Positions 11,282-20,945 of a DNA stretch of 60,000 bases are shown one piece after another. Origin of the DNA: Adiantum capillus-veneris (lineage: Eukaryota; Streptophyta; Polypodiopsida; Polypodiales; Pteridaceae); contig CM043960.1 of NCBI GenBank assembly GCA_014529385.2, forward strand, positions 71,401,410 to 71,461,409, written 5' to 3'. Made by a program: the position numbers and the translations under genes. Below the pieces are notes generated by a model, which was not told the origin of the DNA, searched no databases, and worked only from the letters and a program-made list of their open reading frames with translations. Each line of letters begins with the position of its first letter. Positions within the stretch are counted from its first letter, which is position 1.

Positions 11282-11727
11282 GTCCTTGCCCTTTCATTTC
11301 TTGACAATCTCGATCCATTTCTCGGCCTCCTGCTTTTTGTTGGGTCTTTGATGACATCTACCCACGAGGTCGTCATTTCTTTTTGTTGCTCCTCACCTTC
11401 TTTGATGGCCCGCACTTGTTCTTTAATAGTGTTAAGCTCTTCAACTACTGAGGGTTGAAGCTCTCCTTCAAGGACATTTTGCGATCGCACCTCTGCAAGC
11501 TCTTTCTTGAGTAGTGTGATTTCCTCATCTTAGGCCTTCACACGATCCTCAAGTGTATGTATCGTGCTTTCCTGTGGTGACACGCGCTCGTCGAGTGTCT
11601 TTATATTACCTAGAAGGTGGCGATTAATCTTGTTGATGGACTCGCTCATTTCTTCCTTGCATTTTTGAATGGCATCCTCCATAGGATCATCCTTGCCATT
11701 TTGTTTCCTCATGATTGAAGGCCGCAA
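11282..11727 (-). pseudogene. LINE A ORF1 remnant (coiled coil), fused to ORF2
   Basis: A start at 11727 (MRPSIMRKQNGKDD) is followed by heptad-like charged sequence (IQKCKEEMSESINKINRH, TLDERVSPQESTIHTLEDRV), an in-frame TAA at about 11530, then more coiled coil (LLKKELAEVRSQ, VEELNTIKEQVRAIKEG) and a basic stretch. At about 11281 it runs without a break into endonuclease sequence, so the rest of ORF1 and the first part of the endonuclease are deleted. LINE ORF1 proteins are RNA-binding chaperones that often trimerise through a coiled coil; this fits but is inferred from sequence character only. Confidence 0.65.
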
Positions 11728-12030
11728 AAGGGGAGAGAGAGAATATTGTAAATTTAGCAGGCTTGTGACGAAAGGAAGAAAAAAAGAGAGGCTTCTGACG
11801 AAAGGCAGAAAAAAAGAGAGCGAACATCATGAATTTACAAATCACACTCCTTCTACAGAAGTTCTTGTATCTTTGTGAGAGGAGACACTGCAAATCCGAG
11901 CAATGTAGGCTTGCCCACCTGAGGGCTGGCCCTGAGATCTCTCTCCCGCCTCCCCTCCCCCCTTTGGTGCATATTTTTTCCCCCATCCGGTAGCGAGCTC
12001 CATCATTTTCCTCGAGCAGTTATTGCAAGA
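11728..12030 (-). other. LINE A 5' leader
   Basis: Non-coding, with pyrimidine-rich patches and an AAAGGAAGAAAAAAAGAG-like repeat (11771-11820). It lies between the ORF1 start and the end of the LINE B tail. No promoter motif can be named with confidence. Confidence 0.45.
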
Positions 12031-12221
12031 GGGTGTGTCTTTGAAGGGGGGAGAGAGACAGAGAGAGAGAGATGAAATGTTTTATTAACGTCTTCTAAAG
12101 GTCTATGAGACTAGAGAGTTACATCATGGTGAATCTAAAACAAGGTGTGGTTAAAGAGAGGAAAGAAACAATACTAGAACCTGTAAAAGGTGGGTATCAA
12201 GAGCCTGAGAGATACATATAC
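12031..12221 (-). repeat. LINE 3' tail, copy 1 (shared with LINE C)
   Basis: It matches 15316-15529. On the element strand it runs from GTATATGTATCTC to GTTAATAAAACATTTC (containing AATAAA), then a (TC)n and C-rich tract and the terminal TTCAAAGACACACCC. No poly(A) follows. Confidence 0.85.
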
Positions 12222-12968
12222 AGGGAGTCCAAACGGGTCTTCACTGAGGGCTGCCCGCAAGCCAATGTATTATTAGAATTGAAATGAATGAGAGCAAGGT
12301 CTTTGAGCAAGGGAAGCTCCACGGGCAATTAGCTATTCCTGCCGCACCGTTTCATCGCAGGGATCATCCAGTGCGGGTGTGCAAAACACACCCTCGTACA
12401 TACATACATGCATCCGAGCTGACCCAACTAGCAGTCACATTGGAAGGGTCGGAGAACATAAAGCCTTTTCCATGCTTGCAAAGCTATGTAAGCATCACGA
12501 AGTCTGTCATTGTCGAAATTGAGGAGGTCTACTTGCTCGAACACGAGGTTGAGTTGGCGGATGCCAGCCAGGGAATAGAAATCAGCCATTGTTGGCGTTG
12601 GTGATGTTCAATTTCAATTGCGCGCCGAAAATGGAGATCAGAGAAGTGTAATTCTGTCGGGGAGGTGACTGCCAGGAATACTAGAATGCAGACGGAGGAA
12701 TCTAGAGAGATCCATTGAGTGAATGGACCTTCTAGGCTGAAGCTTCCTCAAGAGGCTTGTGCCCATCTTTGCTTCTTCTTCATCGTTCGAAAGCAGCACC
12801 AGACTCTTGGCCTTGGCCGGAATCATCCGAGCGATCAGAGAGACCAAAGGCCTCTCCATATATCTCCATCCATTTGTGCTGCCAGATCTCCCATGATGGT
12901 CTACTGAGGGGCCTCTCCATATATCTCCATCCATCTGTGCTGCAAGATCTCCCCGAGGGTCTCCATAT
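12222..12968 (-). pseudogene. LINE B ORF2 C-terminal extension / 3' region
   Basis: Collinear with LINE A 3071-3830, including the open stretch 12934-12638 (LLSNDEEEAKMGTSLLRKLQ) and one and a half copies of the 65-bp repeat. No domain is recognised. Confidence 0.55.
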
Positions 12969-15315
12969 CTAAACTCCGTAGAGCGTAGTTGAATTCTCTA
13001 GAGTGTCAAAAAGCCAGAGCTTTGTTCGCAGTTCCTGAAACTGAACCTGCAAACACATCCTCTCTAGTCCTCCCAAGGCTGCATAGGCTCTCGTCAGTCT
13101 AGTCTCTGATGCTCTCCTCAGTGAAAACACCGGTCCACTGAAAACTACCCCAAAATAGGTATATGCATCTGTGTACTCCACAGTCTCTTGGCCATATGTA
13201 AATGTGGGTGTTGACCTCCTGACCCACTGTGATGTGGTGTTGAACACCATAACCTTGGTTTTCCCAAGGTTGACAGACAATCCTCTGCACGAGCAAATGT
13301 ATGCAAAGCATCCAAATGACATTGCATCTCCTCTGGAGAGTTAGAAATCAACACAATATCATCAACACATACTAACAACAGAATCCATGTCCTTGCTGGT
13401 TGAGCCCCTCTGTCTCCTTGACGCTCTACATAGTCTGGAAACTCATCCACATACATCCCAAAAAGAGTCGGAGATAGGGGGCATCCCTGCTTCACTCCAA
13501 TAGTGGAGTAGACCATGTCAGGCAGGCCCTCAGTAGTGCGTACCCGCCCCATCATTGTCCTGTATAAAGCCAAAATACCCACACCCATGTCCTGTAGTCT
13601 ACGTATAAGTCTGGCTCTCGGTACTGTGTCAAAAGCTTTGTGGAAATCCACAAAGCTACAATAGATCCTCTTGCCATGGTGTCTACCCTCCTCAATAATA
13701 GCTCTGAGTGTCAAAATCTGGTCAAGAGTGCAGAAACCTCTCCGGAATCGTATTTGCCCTGGTGCTCGTATGCCCTCTCGCTGTGCCTATCTACTCAGCT
13801 CTTGCTAAAAAACGGATGCATACAGCCTAGCCAATGTGTGACCAACCATGATGGTGCGATAATTCACGGGAATCATGGGATCTCCTGACTTGAAAATAGG
13901 CACAATCGTAGACATACTCCAAGTCTCAAGAAATGGCTCGATTAAACATCATAGCAAGAAGTTCTGCATGCATATCTTTCGCATGGATGAAGTGCTATGC
14001 TACCATACCATCATGATCATGTGGTCGCCCTATCTTCATCTTGTCAATGGCTTTCCTTGCCCTCTCGGCAGTAAAGAAAGTACATGTCTCAAGGCATGTC
14101 TCTAGTGGGTCCGGCCAAGGTGGTTGCCCGGATGCTGTGTAGAGAGATGTGGCATATTCCCTCCATGTCTCTGTGGAGGTGACGGCAGGTGGTGGTCAAT
14201 GCTCATGGAATAGCCTCCATGCTTCGCCTGAGTCTTGACTCATAAATAGCTGATATAAATCCCGCTCTAGTTGGGATAGATAAGCCCTTTTCTTTCGGCA
14301 TACTAGGCGGCGAAAGATAATCCATGACTGTCTATGTGTGGTAATAACCATGAGCACTTCCCTCTGTAATTTGATCCTCGTCTCTCTACACTCCTCATCA
14401 TACTAGCTGTTTTGGGGCATGCTCCCAGATCCTCTTCGTGTAGGCTGGCTCTGAGGGTATGCCTCTGACGCTGCATCATGGAGCGTCTCTGTCAATATCT
14501 GAGTGAGTTCATCTAGTGGCCGTCCCGGCTCCTGAGTGCATAGCGCGTCTGTATATCTCATCCATATACGTCTCCCTCACGAAGGTATACCGAGTGTGTG
14601 GGGACCTCTCCTAATGGAGCTGTGCTGAACTGAAACGTAAGAGTGCAAGACAAGATAGCATGATGAACTGCTACTCCAACTGGCCTAGTGCCCACCATGG
14701 AATCTTGAAAGAATGGAATGAGAGCTGGCTGGGCCATAACATAATCCACTATACTAGCACCATGTCGATGTGGAAAGCATGTAAAACCTCTAGCTGTAGA
14801 AAATCTTTGTAGGCCATTCAAAATGGCCAATATATGTGCAGTTGTCATTTCTATGAAGTATCTGCCATACTTAGTGTACTCCTCATCCTGTGATAGTCTG
14901 GATAGGCCCATCTTTGTAACGTCCAGCTCCCTAAGCATCTCCTTGGAAGTATCATAAAATAATGTTTGGTGATGGGCAGTCCTAGCATTGAAGTCCCCTA
15001 ATATGATAATGTCACCATCCCTGGAAAACTCCCATATGTCATTATCCAAAATAGCAAAGGGGAATTGTCCTTTAGGTGATGCATATACTGTCGTATTAGG
15101 AGGAAAGTAACAAATAGCAATGTAGAGGTATCTGCCTGTCTCTGCCCTTACACTCACCCACATGTACCTAGCCTGCTCATCCTTGCGCGCTATATATATC
15201 AATGGTTGCTGCTGCCACTCCCCCTGAGCCCCGTCCTCGATGCTCTGATCTGGTCTCATGTCTGCAAGCTATCTCCCATCTATATCCGCTTAGCTGTGCC
15301 ATGGATTCCCAGGGG
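12969..15315 (-). pseudogene. LINE B ORF2: endonuclease and reverse transcriptase
   Basis: The endonuclease (15312-14558) has WEIACRHETRS and GRGSGGVA in one frame, then after a frameshift ITYIARKDEQARYMW-type sequence, ILGDFNART with the catalytic Asp/Asn, and GASIVDYVMAQP. The final Asp-His is replaced by His-His (VAVHHAIL). RT follows (13714-13145: YCSFVDFHKAFDTVPR, TIGVKQGCPLSP, then CVDDIVLIS where the usual Tyr is Cys). It ends with VNLGKTKVMVFNTT and LYGV followed by a stop. The section 14560-13880 between the endonuclease and RT is broken by frameshifts. Confidence 0.9.
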
Positions 15316-15529
15316 GGGTGTGTCTTTGAAGGGGGGGGGGGGGGAGAGAGAGAGAGAGAGAGAGAGAGATGAAATGTTTTATTAACGTCTTCTAAAGGTC
15401 TATGAGAGTAGAGAGTTACATCATGGTGAATCTAAAACAAGGTGTGGTTAAAGAGAGGAAAGTATCTAAACAGAAACAATACTAGAACCTGTACAAGGTG
15501 TGTATCAAGAGCCTACGAGATACATATAC
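15316..15529 (-). repeat. LINE 3' tail, copy 2
   Basis: Same sequence as 12031-12221, with a longer G-run (about 15330-15345 on the plus strand) and (GA)n tract. Confidence 0.85.
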
Positions 15530-16563
15530 AAAAAGTGGGTGTATATCTTAGAGAAGAGATACAAAAATGGTGGATGTGTATCAGAATCCAAAGATGGCTC
15601 ACATCGGTTGTTGCATGATCATGTCGACGTCCTCCATGGTGAGAGTTTTCACTTTTTAGCGACTATGTGAGGCCGAAGTCAGCCTATGATACAAATCAAG
15701 TATACATGTGTGTATGTCCTTTGTCTAACAAAAAAGACAAAGTCATGAGCTCGTTCCACCTCGATTTCTAGTTTGTGTGATGGCACTTTGAGCTAACCAA
15801 TCGCCAGTGTGAGCTGTGTGGCGTGTAGGTGTCCATATATGTGGTTGTTGTATGAACCCATCCTCCAATATGGTAAGACAATGGTCTCTGTAGTGTGACA
15901 TCTTCCGTCGAAGGGGAGCTGTGATCCTAGTCTGTCTAATATAGAGCTGCCAGAGATCTTGTCGGATCACTATGTTTCTCTCACTACGTGAAAGATGAAG
16001 CTAGGGGGAGTTGGGTTCGTACTAGAAAGGTGGCAAGCTCTCTAGGTCCAGTCTCTATGCTCCAAACCATGCTCTAATCTGTGTGTACCATGCTCTGTTG
16101 TATCCGGCCTCTGTTATATGTATAGCTAGCTCAAATGCTCGTCATGTGAGTGTCGGTCGGAATCTCTCTCTCTCTGAATGAAGCAGCTAGACCGTCTGGA
16201 AGAGTGCCTCCACTACCATGGGGGGGTGGCAGGCTCTGCCTTGATGATGTTCGGTGGTACTGTGTGCTTGCCTCGAAACATGCAAGAAATCATATAGATC
16301 TGTGGTCTCTCATCCATGCCCATGGCTATTGTGTCGGTCGGAATCTCTCTCTCTCTGAATGAAGCAGCTAGACCGTCTGGAAGAGTGCCTCCACTACCAT
16401 GGGGGGGTGGCAGGCTCTGCCTTGATGATGTTCGGTGGTACTGTGTGCTTGCCTCGAAACATGCAAGAAATCATATAGATCTGTGGTCTCTCAATCCATG
16501 CCCACTGGCTATCTCTCAATTTGGGTGCCCACACTACTTATGCATACATCAGGGCTGGATTGA
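15530..16563 (-). pseudogene. LINE C ORF2 C-terminal region
   Basis: Reading from 16563: ALMYA, a stop, VVWAPKLRDSQWAWIERPQ, MFRGKHTVPPNIIKAE, which is the familiar post-RT region of plant LINEs. An open segment at 15970-15743 (MIRQDLWQLYIRQTRITAPL) continues it. Frames are broken by stops and by the 181-bp duplication. Confidence 0.65.
16151..16513. repeat. 181-bp tandem duplication, near-identical copies
   Basis: The block starting TGTCGGTCGGAATCTCTC at 16151 recurs at 16332. The copies differ by only a few bases near the end (CATCCATGCCCATGGC against CAATCCATGCCCACTGGC), so the duplication is young relative to the LINE. Confidence 0.95.
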
Positions 16564-16924
16564 CTAATGTGTCAAATAGCCACCCCTTTTTGTGGGGTTC
16601 TTGAAAGTGTGCCTGACGGCATCTCCGCTCTAGCATGGCTAGATATCCCTTGGTGAGTCTGTCAGTTTCGGCCTGTGCCATCGAGAAGGGCCCTTGTCTG
16701 TTGGTGAATGTGGCTCTCAGATAGTTGTAGGAGGTGACCACCTAATGCATCGAATAGCCACTCCTTTGTGCAGGGTTCTTGAAAGTGTGCTTGATGGCAT
16801 CTCCACTCTAGCATGGACAATGCTACATATCCTATGGTGAGTCTGTTAATGGAGGCTTGTGCCATGGAGAAGAGCCCCTGTCTATTGGAGAATGTGACTC
16901 CCAGGTAGATGTAGGAGGTGACCA
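16564..16924. repeat. 178-bp tandem duplication, diverged copies, in LINE C RT
   Basis: Unit 1 (16564-16741) and unit 2 (16742-16924) both encode the RT thumb block VTSYxYLxxTFxNRQG...AHFQEP..K.WLFD. They differ at many positions, so this duplication is much older than the 181-bp one next to it. Confidence 0.88.
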
Positions 16925-18235
16925 CCTCTACTGGTCCTCCTACTGTTGTATATGTGGCTGCTCTTGACCTGCTCTGGAGGTGTGGAAGATCATGATCTTG
17001 GTTTTCCCAAGATTCACTGTGAGTCCCTTGTCTGTACAAAACTCATTCAAAGCTCTCAAATGGCTCTGTAGTCCCTCTAGTGACTCTAAAATCAATACAA
17101 TGTCATCAACATTTACCATAATGTGGATTGTGGTACCTGCTAGGTCCGCTCTTGCCCCTCCCACTCGTAGGATGTAGTTAGAGATATGCATCCTTGCTTA
17201 ACACCAATGGTGCTATAAATAGACTCTGACATACCGCCTAGAGTCCCAGTTATGAGCATAGATGGTCCACATAATCTCTGAAGGTATTCCCAAACTTTGG
17301 AGTCGTCGAAAGAGCCTCTCCTGTGGCCGGTGTCAAACGCTTTGTGGAAATCCACAAAGCAGTAGTAAAGCCTCTGTTTTCGCACCTTTGCCCCATCAAT
17401 GAGGCAACGTAGAACGAAGATGTGGTTGATAGTAGAGAAGGTCCGCTTGAACCCTACCTGGCTAGGAGCCCATTGGCCCTCAACCTCTCCGTAATTACTA
17501 AGCTTAGCCTTAAGAACTACCCCATATAGTTTGGTGATTGTATGGCCAATCATGGTAGTCCTGTAATTCCCTACGTCCAAGGTGTCTTCAGACTTGTGGA
17601 TTGGTACAATGGCGTGCTTGGTCCACTCCTCTGGGAAGCCCTCCCCTATAGCCCGATTGAACGCATCTGCATTCAATGGGGCTAGCCAAGACGGTTTCAT
17701 AAATGAGGTGCTTGCTTTGTAAACCTGTCTAATCTGATGATCGACGGTGCTGTAATCGGTGGATGGACTTCTCGACCATCTACGCTGTGAAGGAGGAGCT
17801 GGTGGATCGAGGCCCGTGAGGTTTTGGAATCGAAGGCTGGTTCGACACCTCAAAGAGTTTCTCTGCATAATCGTGCCATACCTACGGATCCTCAATTGGG
17901 GTAGTCGATCGTGGCTCCTGGAGGGTGCACGGTGTTGTGGCACTATCCACGCTCATGAACATATGGTATAGCTCTAGCTCCCGTGCCTCCTTGAAAGATC
18001 ACCGCTTTCGACGTGTGAGTGTCATCATCTGGCATCTAGCATCTCGATCAGTGGTCTCTCTAAGAGTCAGCTGTGCCAGCAGCCGACGATAGAGGTCTCC
18101 GTACTTATTATCGTACCAATGGTTCTGTGGCATAGTCCCTGGAGAGGGAGTGTGGCTTGTATGGGTGGTGTGCAGGAAAGAGCTGATGGTTGATGTCTGA
18201 AGAACATATGTGATGTGGGAGGCCATCATAGGTAA
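16925..18235 (-). pseudogene. LINE C ORF2 reverse transcriptase
   Basis: The N-terminal linker has MPQNHWYDNKYGDLYRRLL (18135-18080), matching MPQNSWYNEEC of LINE A. RT: FPEEWTKHAIVPIHKS, VGNYRTTMIGHTITKLYG, QVGFKRTFSTINHIF, YYCFVDFHKAFD, STIGVKQGC, then a frameshift at about 17190 and IHIMVNVDDIVLI with the catalytic Asp pair (usual Tyr replaced by Asn), followed by LTVNLGKTKIMIFHTS. No endonuclease is present. Confidence 0.9.
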
Positions 18236-18611
18236 TGGGGTGTCTAGGGATTGGGAAGGAGGGTTATACAATGGAATCATGAAGTTCGTCATCTTGTTGG
18301 TTAGAGGAAAACTCTGGAAGAGCACAAGATTGTATTTTTATCAAAGCTCTCATTGAGAGAATCATAATACAAAGTCCTTTTGGCGGGAGACCGGCTCCAA
18401 GAAAATTCGGTCTTCAACAAGTTGTCAATCTTAATCGTGTTATTGTCTTCAAGTTATGTGCATGCTTTAATGTTTTGATATGTTGAAACTGTGCGATAAA
18501 ATCAACCCGGTACAATTTATGGTTCTTCTCTAAAGAATTTTGTTAAAGGAAACTCCCCTTCCATGATCTTTTTTTGTTATAAATTAAACGAAAATACTAG
18601 ATTTTCTGACA
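18236..18611 (+). repeat. Gypsy-1 5' LTR, 3' part only
   Basis: Similar to 26505-26885 throughout (for example AGCACAAG..TTGTAT, CAAAGCTCTCATTGAGA, TTCAAGTTATGTGCATG, GAAAATACTAGATT). The first 430 bp or so of the LTR are missing at the LINE C junction. It ends in CTGACA. Confidence 0.85.
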
Positions 18612-18612
18612 T

Positions 18613-18624
18613 TGGTATCAGAGC
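18613..18624 (+). other. Gypsy-1 primer-binding site (initiator Met tRNA)
   Basis: TGGTATCAGAGC lies one base after the LTR end. Confidence 0.93.
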
Positions 18625-18699
18625 TAAGGTTTCTCTTTTCTTACCTAAGAAGAGAGGTCCTTGAGTAACCTGTGAAAGGTTGGGTTTGTTCATTGTAAT

Positions 18700-20752
18700 A
18701 GCGTACGTGAGACTGGGATCTATTACCTCGGCTGACATGCGTGCTTGCAGGGTATGGGGGACACCATCGAGAACTATAATACCACTCTCTTATGCTTGGG
18801 GAAAAGTAAGAGAGCATGATACTTTCTTACTTGTTGATCCTGGCTCTATCCACAATTTTATCTCTATTGAGCTAGCTACCAAGCGAGGAATCCATGACTT
18901 TGAGATGCGGGATGTGGTGAAAGCAGATGGAGCTTTCAAAGGGAAAGAGGTATCATCCACTCCCTTGATTGGGATGCTAAGGCTCCATATGCAAAGCTAT
19001 GTAGACAAAGAAGTTATATCCCCACTCAAGCATGAAGATGTTATCCTAGGGACAAGGATATTGCACTCGATGTAAATAGTGCGGGTAACACTATACCACT
19101 TGTACAAACTAGAGCTCTAGACAAAGTAACAAAAAAGTTCTCTTTCTTGATACATGATTTTTATCAAAGATTCTAATGAAGATGCCTGTGTTCCTAATGG
19201 GGTTAGAAATGAAACTAAAGAGGAATTGGAATTGTCTAGTTTCCTAACTAAGTTTCAAGGTGTGTTTACGGATGACATTCCCAGGGAGTTATCTCCTAAG
19301 ATGACAAGATGATCACACCATAGAACTTCTACTTGGTAGTTCCCTTCCTAATAAGCCTCCTTATTGAGTCTCATCAGCTCAACAAGAGGAGATTATGAGG
19401 CAAGTGAATGCACTTGTGAAAAAAGGGATGGACAAGCCTAGTTCATCTCTGTTTTGTTCATCAGTTCTACTAGGATGGTACTTATAGAATGCGTGTGGAC
19501 TATCGAGTACTTAATTGGATAACCATAAATAATTGATTTTGTGTTCCCAAGATATTCAGTAAGCTGCAAGGGTCTACCTACTTCAGTAGAATAGTTCTTA
19601 AAATTGGCTATCACGAGATAAGGATTGTGCCTAAAGATATTCATTTATTGGACTTTTGTACAAAATTTAGCCTATATGAATTCCTATTACTTCCAGTTAA
19701 GCTTATCAATGCACCAACTATCTTTAATCAAATGATGGAGAGCTCTTTAAACTTCATTGAAGCTTCACATGAGTATTCTTTGACCACATTATTATCTACT
19801 CCAATATTCTTTGACCACATTATTATCTACTCCAATATTGAGGAACACAAGAAGCATCTTCCGATAATATTTCAAGTTTGAGAGACAATAAGCTTTATAT
19901 TAATCAAAAGAAAAGTGAATTTCTCTTAAAAGAGATTCAGTATCTAAATCATATTATCTCCCAAGCATAGATCCAAATGGACCCCAAAAAGTTGGAGGTA
20001 ATAAAAAGATGGCTCATATCAATGAATCTATATGAATTGAGAAGCTTTAAAGGAAGGTGTGCATACTATGGATGCTTCAAGACAAATTCTCATTCATAGC
20101 AAGGCCATTGTATGACTTAACTATAAAAGATGGTAAATAGGTATGGACTGCAAAAGGGAATGAATCTTTTGAAAATCTCAAAGCAAAGCTAATCTCAACA
20201 CTAGTGTTAATATTACCGGATCCCTCAAAACCTTTTGAAGTTCAATGTGATGCTTGTGGACATTGCCTTGGGGCTCTGTTGCTTCAAGAAGGGCATGCCA
20301 TAACATATAAAAGTAGAGATTAAACGACCAAGAAAAGAATCTAGACATATATGAAAAAGAGTTGTTGGCCATTTTACATGCCTTAGATGTAGGGAGATAA
20401 TGCATGGAAGCAGTATCTCCTAGGCACTCCATCTATTTTGCACATAGATCACCAAATTATTAAGTACTTTTTGATGCAAACTAAATTGAGTGATAGGCAA
20501 ATGAGCTCGGCAAACACTCTTTCACAATTTAACTTTCATATTGCTCACATAGCAGGTAAGCACAACCAAGTGGCCGACGGTGTTTCATGAAGAGTAAAGG
20601 TGAGTGTTGTATCAATAGATACTCATAATGATCTCTTTTCTATGATAGCTGAATATGCTACAGATAAGGAGTTGAAATATGTAATGTCAGCTATCACATA
20701 AGGGAAGAAAGAGAAACCATACAATGTGCAAGATAGTTATCTTCTAACTCCC
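18700..20752 (+). pseudogene. Gypsy-1 protease, reverse transcriptase and RNase H remnants
   Basis: Protease: 18680-19075 contains FLLVDPGSIHNFISIELA (Asp-Pro-Gly where Asp-Ser-Gly is usual). RT: EEIMRQVNALVKKGM, then YRMRVDYRVLN, KLQGSTYFSRI, GYHEIRIVPKDIH, FSLYEFLLLP, NAPTIFNQMM, and FFDHIIIYSN where the canonical motif is YLDDILIYS. RNase H: FEVQCDACGHCLGALLLQEG, YEKELLAILHAL, YLLGTPSILHIDHQIIKYF and HIAHIAGKHNQVAD. Many stops and frameshifts separate these pieces. There is a 31-bp tandem duplication at the RT active site (19774-19835). The end of the reading is lost where Copia-2a begins. Confidence 0.85.
19774..19835. repeat. 31-bp tandem duplication at the Gypsy-1 RT active site
   Basis: TATTCTTTGACCACATTATT with the following 11 bases occurs at 19774 and again at 19805. 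The unit is not a multiple of three, so it shifts the frame exactly at the catalytic motif. Confidence 0.93.
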
Positions 20753-20940
20753 TGAACCGGATAAGAGGCATCATTGGCACAAGTAACTGAATTCCCATGA
20801 GGGATAGACTCAAGAGAGATGAACAAATCACGATGTGAGGTAATGTGTTTTGTAGCACCACTGTCAAAATACCACACATGTGAATCTACAGTAACTGACA
20901 TGCATGCATCATGGAAAGCTGGAGTATAAGTGCACTCTGC
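20753..20940 (-). pseudogene. Displaced Copia-2a protease fragment
   Basis: It matches Copia-2b 43082-43270. In the protein frame it reads HVWYFDSGATKHITSH with the catalytic Asp-Ser-Gly intact, unlike both other copies. It is joined directly to the RNase H end of the same element at about 20941-20946. Confidence 0.85.
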
Positions 20941-20945
20941 CCTGA

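Larger units (their letters stand above)
3071..12030 (-). mobile_element. LINE A (non-LTR retrotransposon), split by Copia-1
   Basis: Minus-strand LINE whose left part (3071-4108) and right part (9643-12030) are both collinear with LINE B (12222-13260 and onward). The Copia-1 insertion separates them, and the 5-bp direct repeat ATAAC (4104-4108 and 9643-9647) marks the insertion. In 5' to 3' order it holds a leader (12030-11728), a coiled-coil ORF1 remnant, the C-terminal half of an endonuclease, a reverse transcriptase, and a 3' region ending near 3071. The middle of the element (end of ORF1 through the endonuclease N-terminus) is deleted at about 11281. Stops and frameshifts make it inactive. 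The left boundary is defined only by loss of similarity to LINE B. Confidence 0.85.
12031..15315 (-). mobile_element. LINE B (5'-truncated non-LTR retrotransposon)
   Basis: Minus-strand element collinear with LINE A over the RT and 3' region. Its 5' end is cut inside the endonuclease at about 15312, and its 3' end carries a tail (12031-12221) also found on LINE C but not on LINE A. The 5' truncation is the usual outcome of target-primed reverse transcription that stops early. No target-site duplication could be identified because the neighbours are other LINE sequences. Confidence 0.85.
15316..18235 (-). mobile_element. LINE C (second LINE type, 5'-truncated)
   Basis: Minus-strand LINE related to but clearly distinct from A and B in ORF2. 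It begins between the endonuclease and RT (about 18235, where similarity to the Gypsy-1 LTR takes over) and ends with the same tail as LINE B (15316-15529). Two separate internal tandem duplications (16151-16513 and 16564-16924) disrupt the 3' half. Confidence 0.85.

Noticed and set aside
15318-15369. (G)n(GA)n tract as a promoter element
   Set aside because: It is part of the LINE tail shared with 12031-12071 and is a simple repeat.
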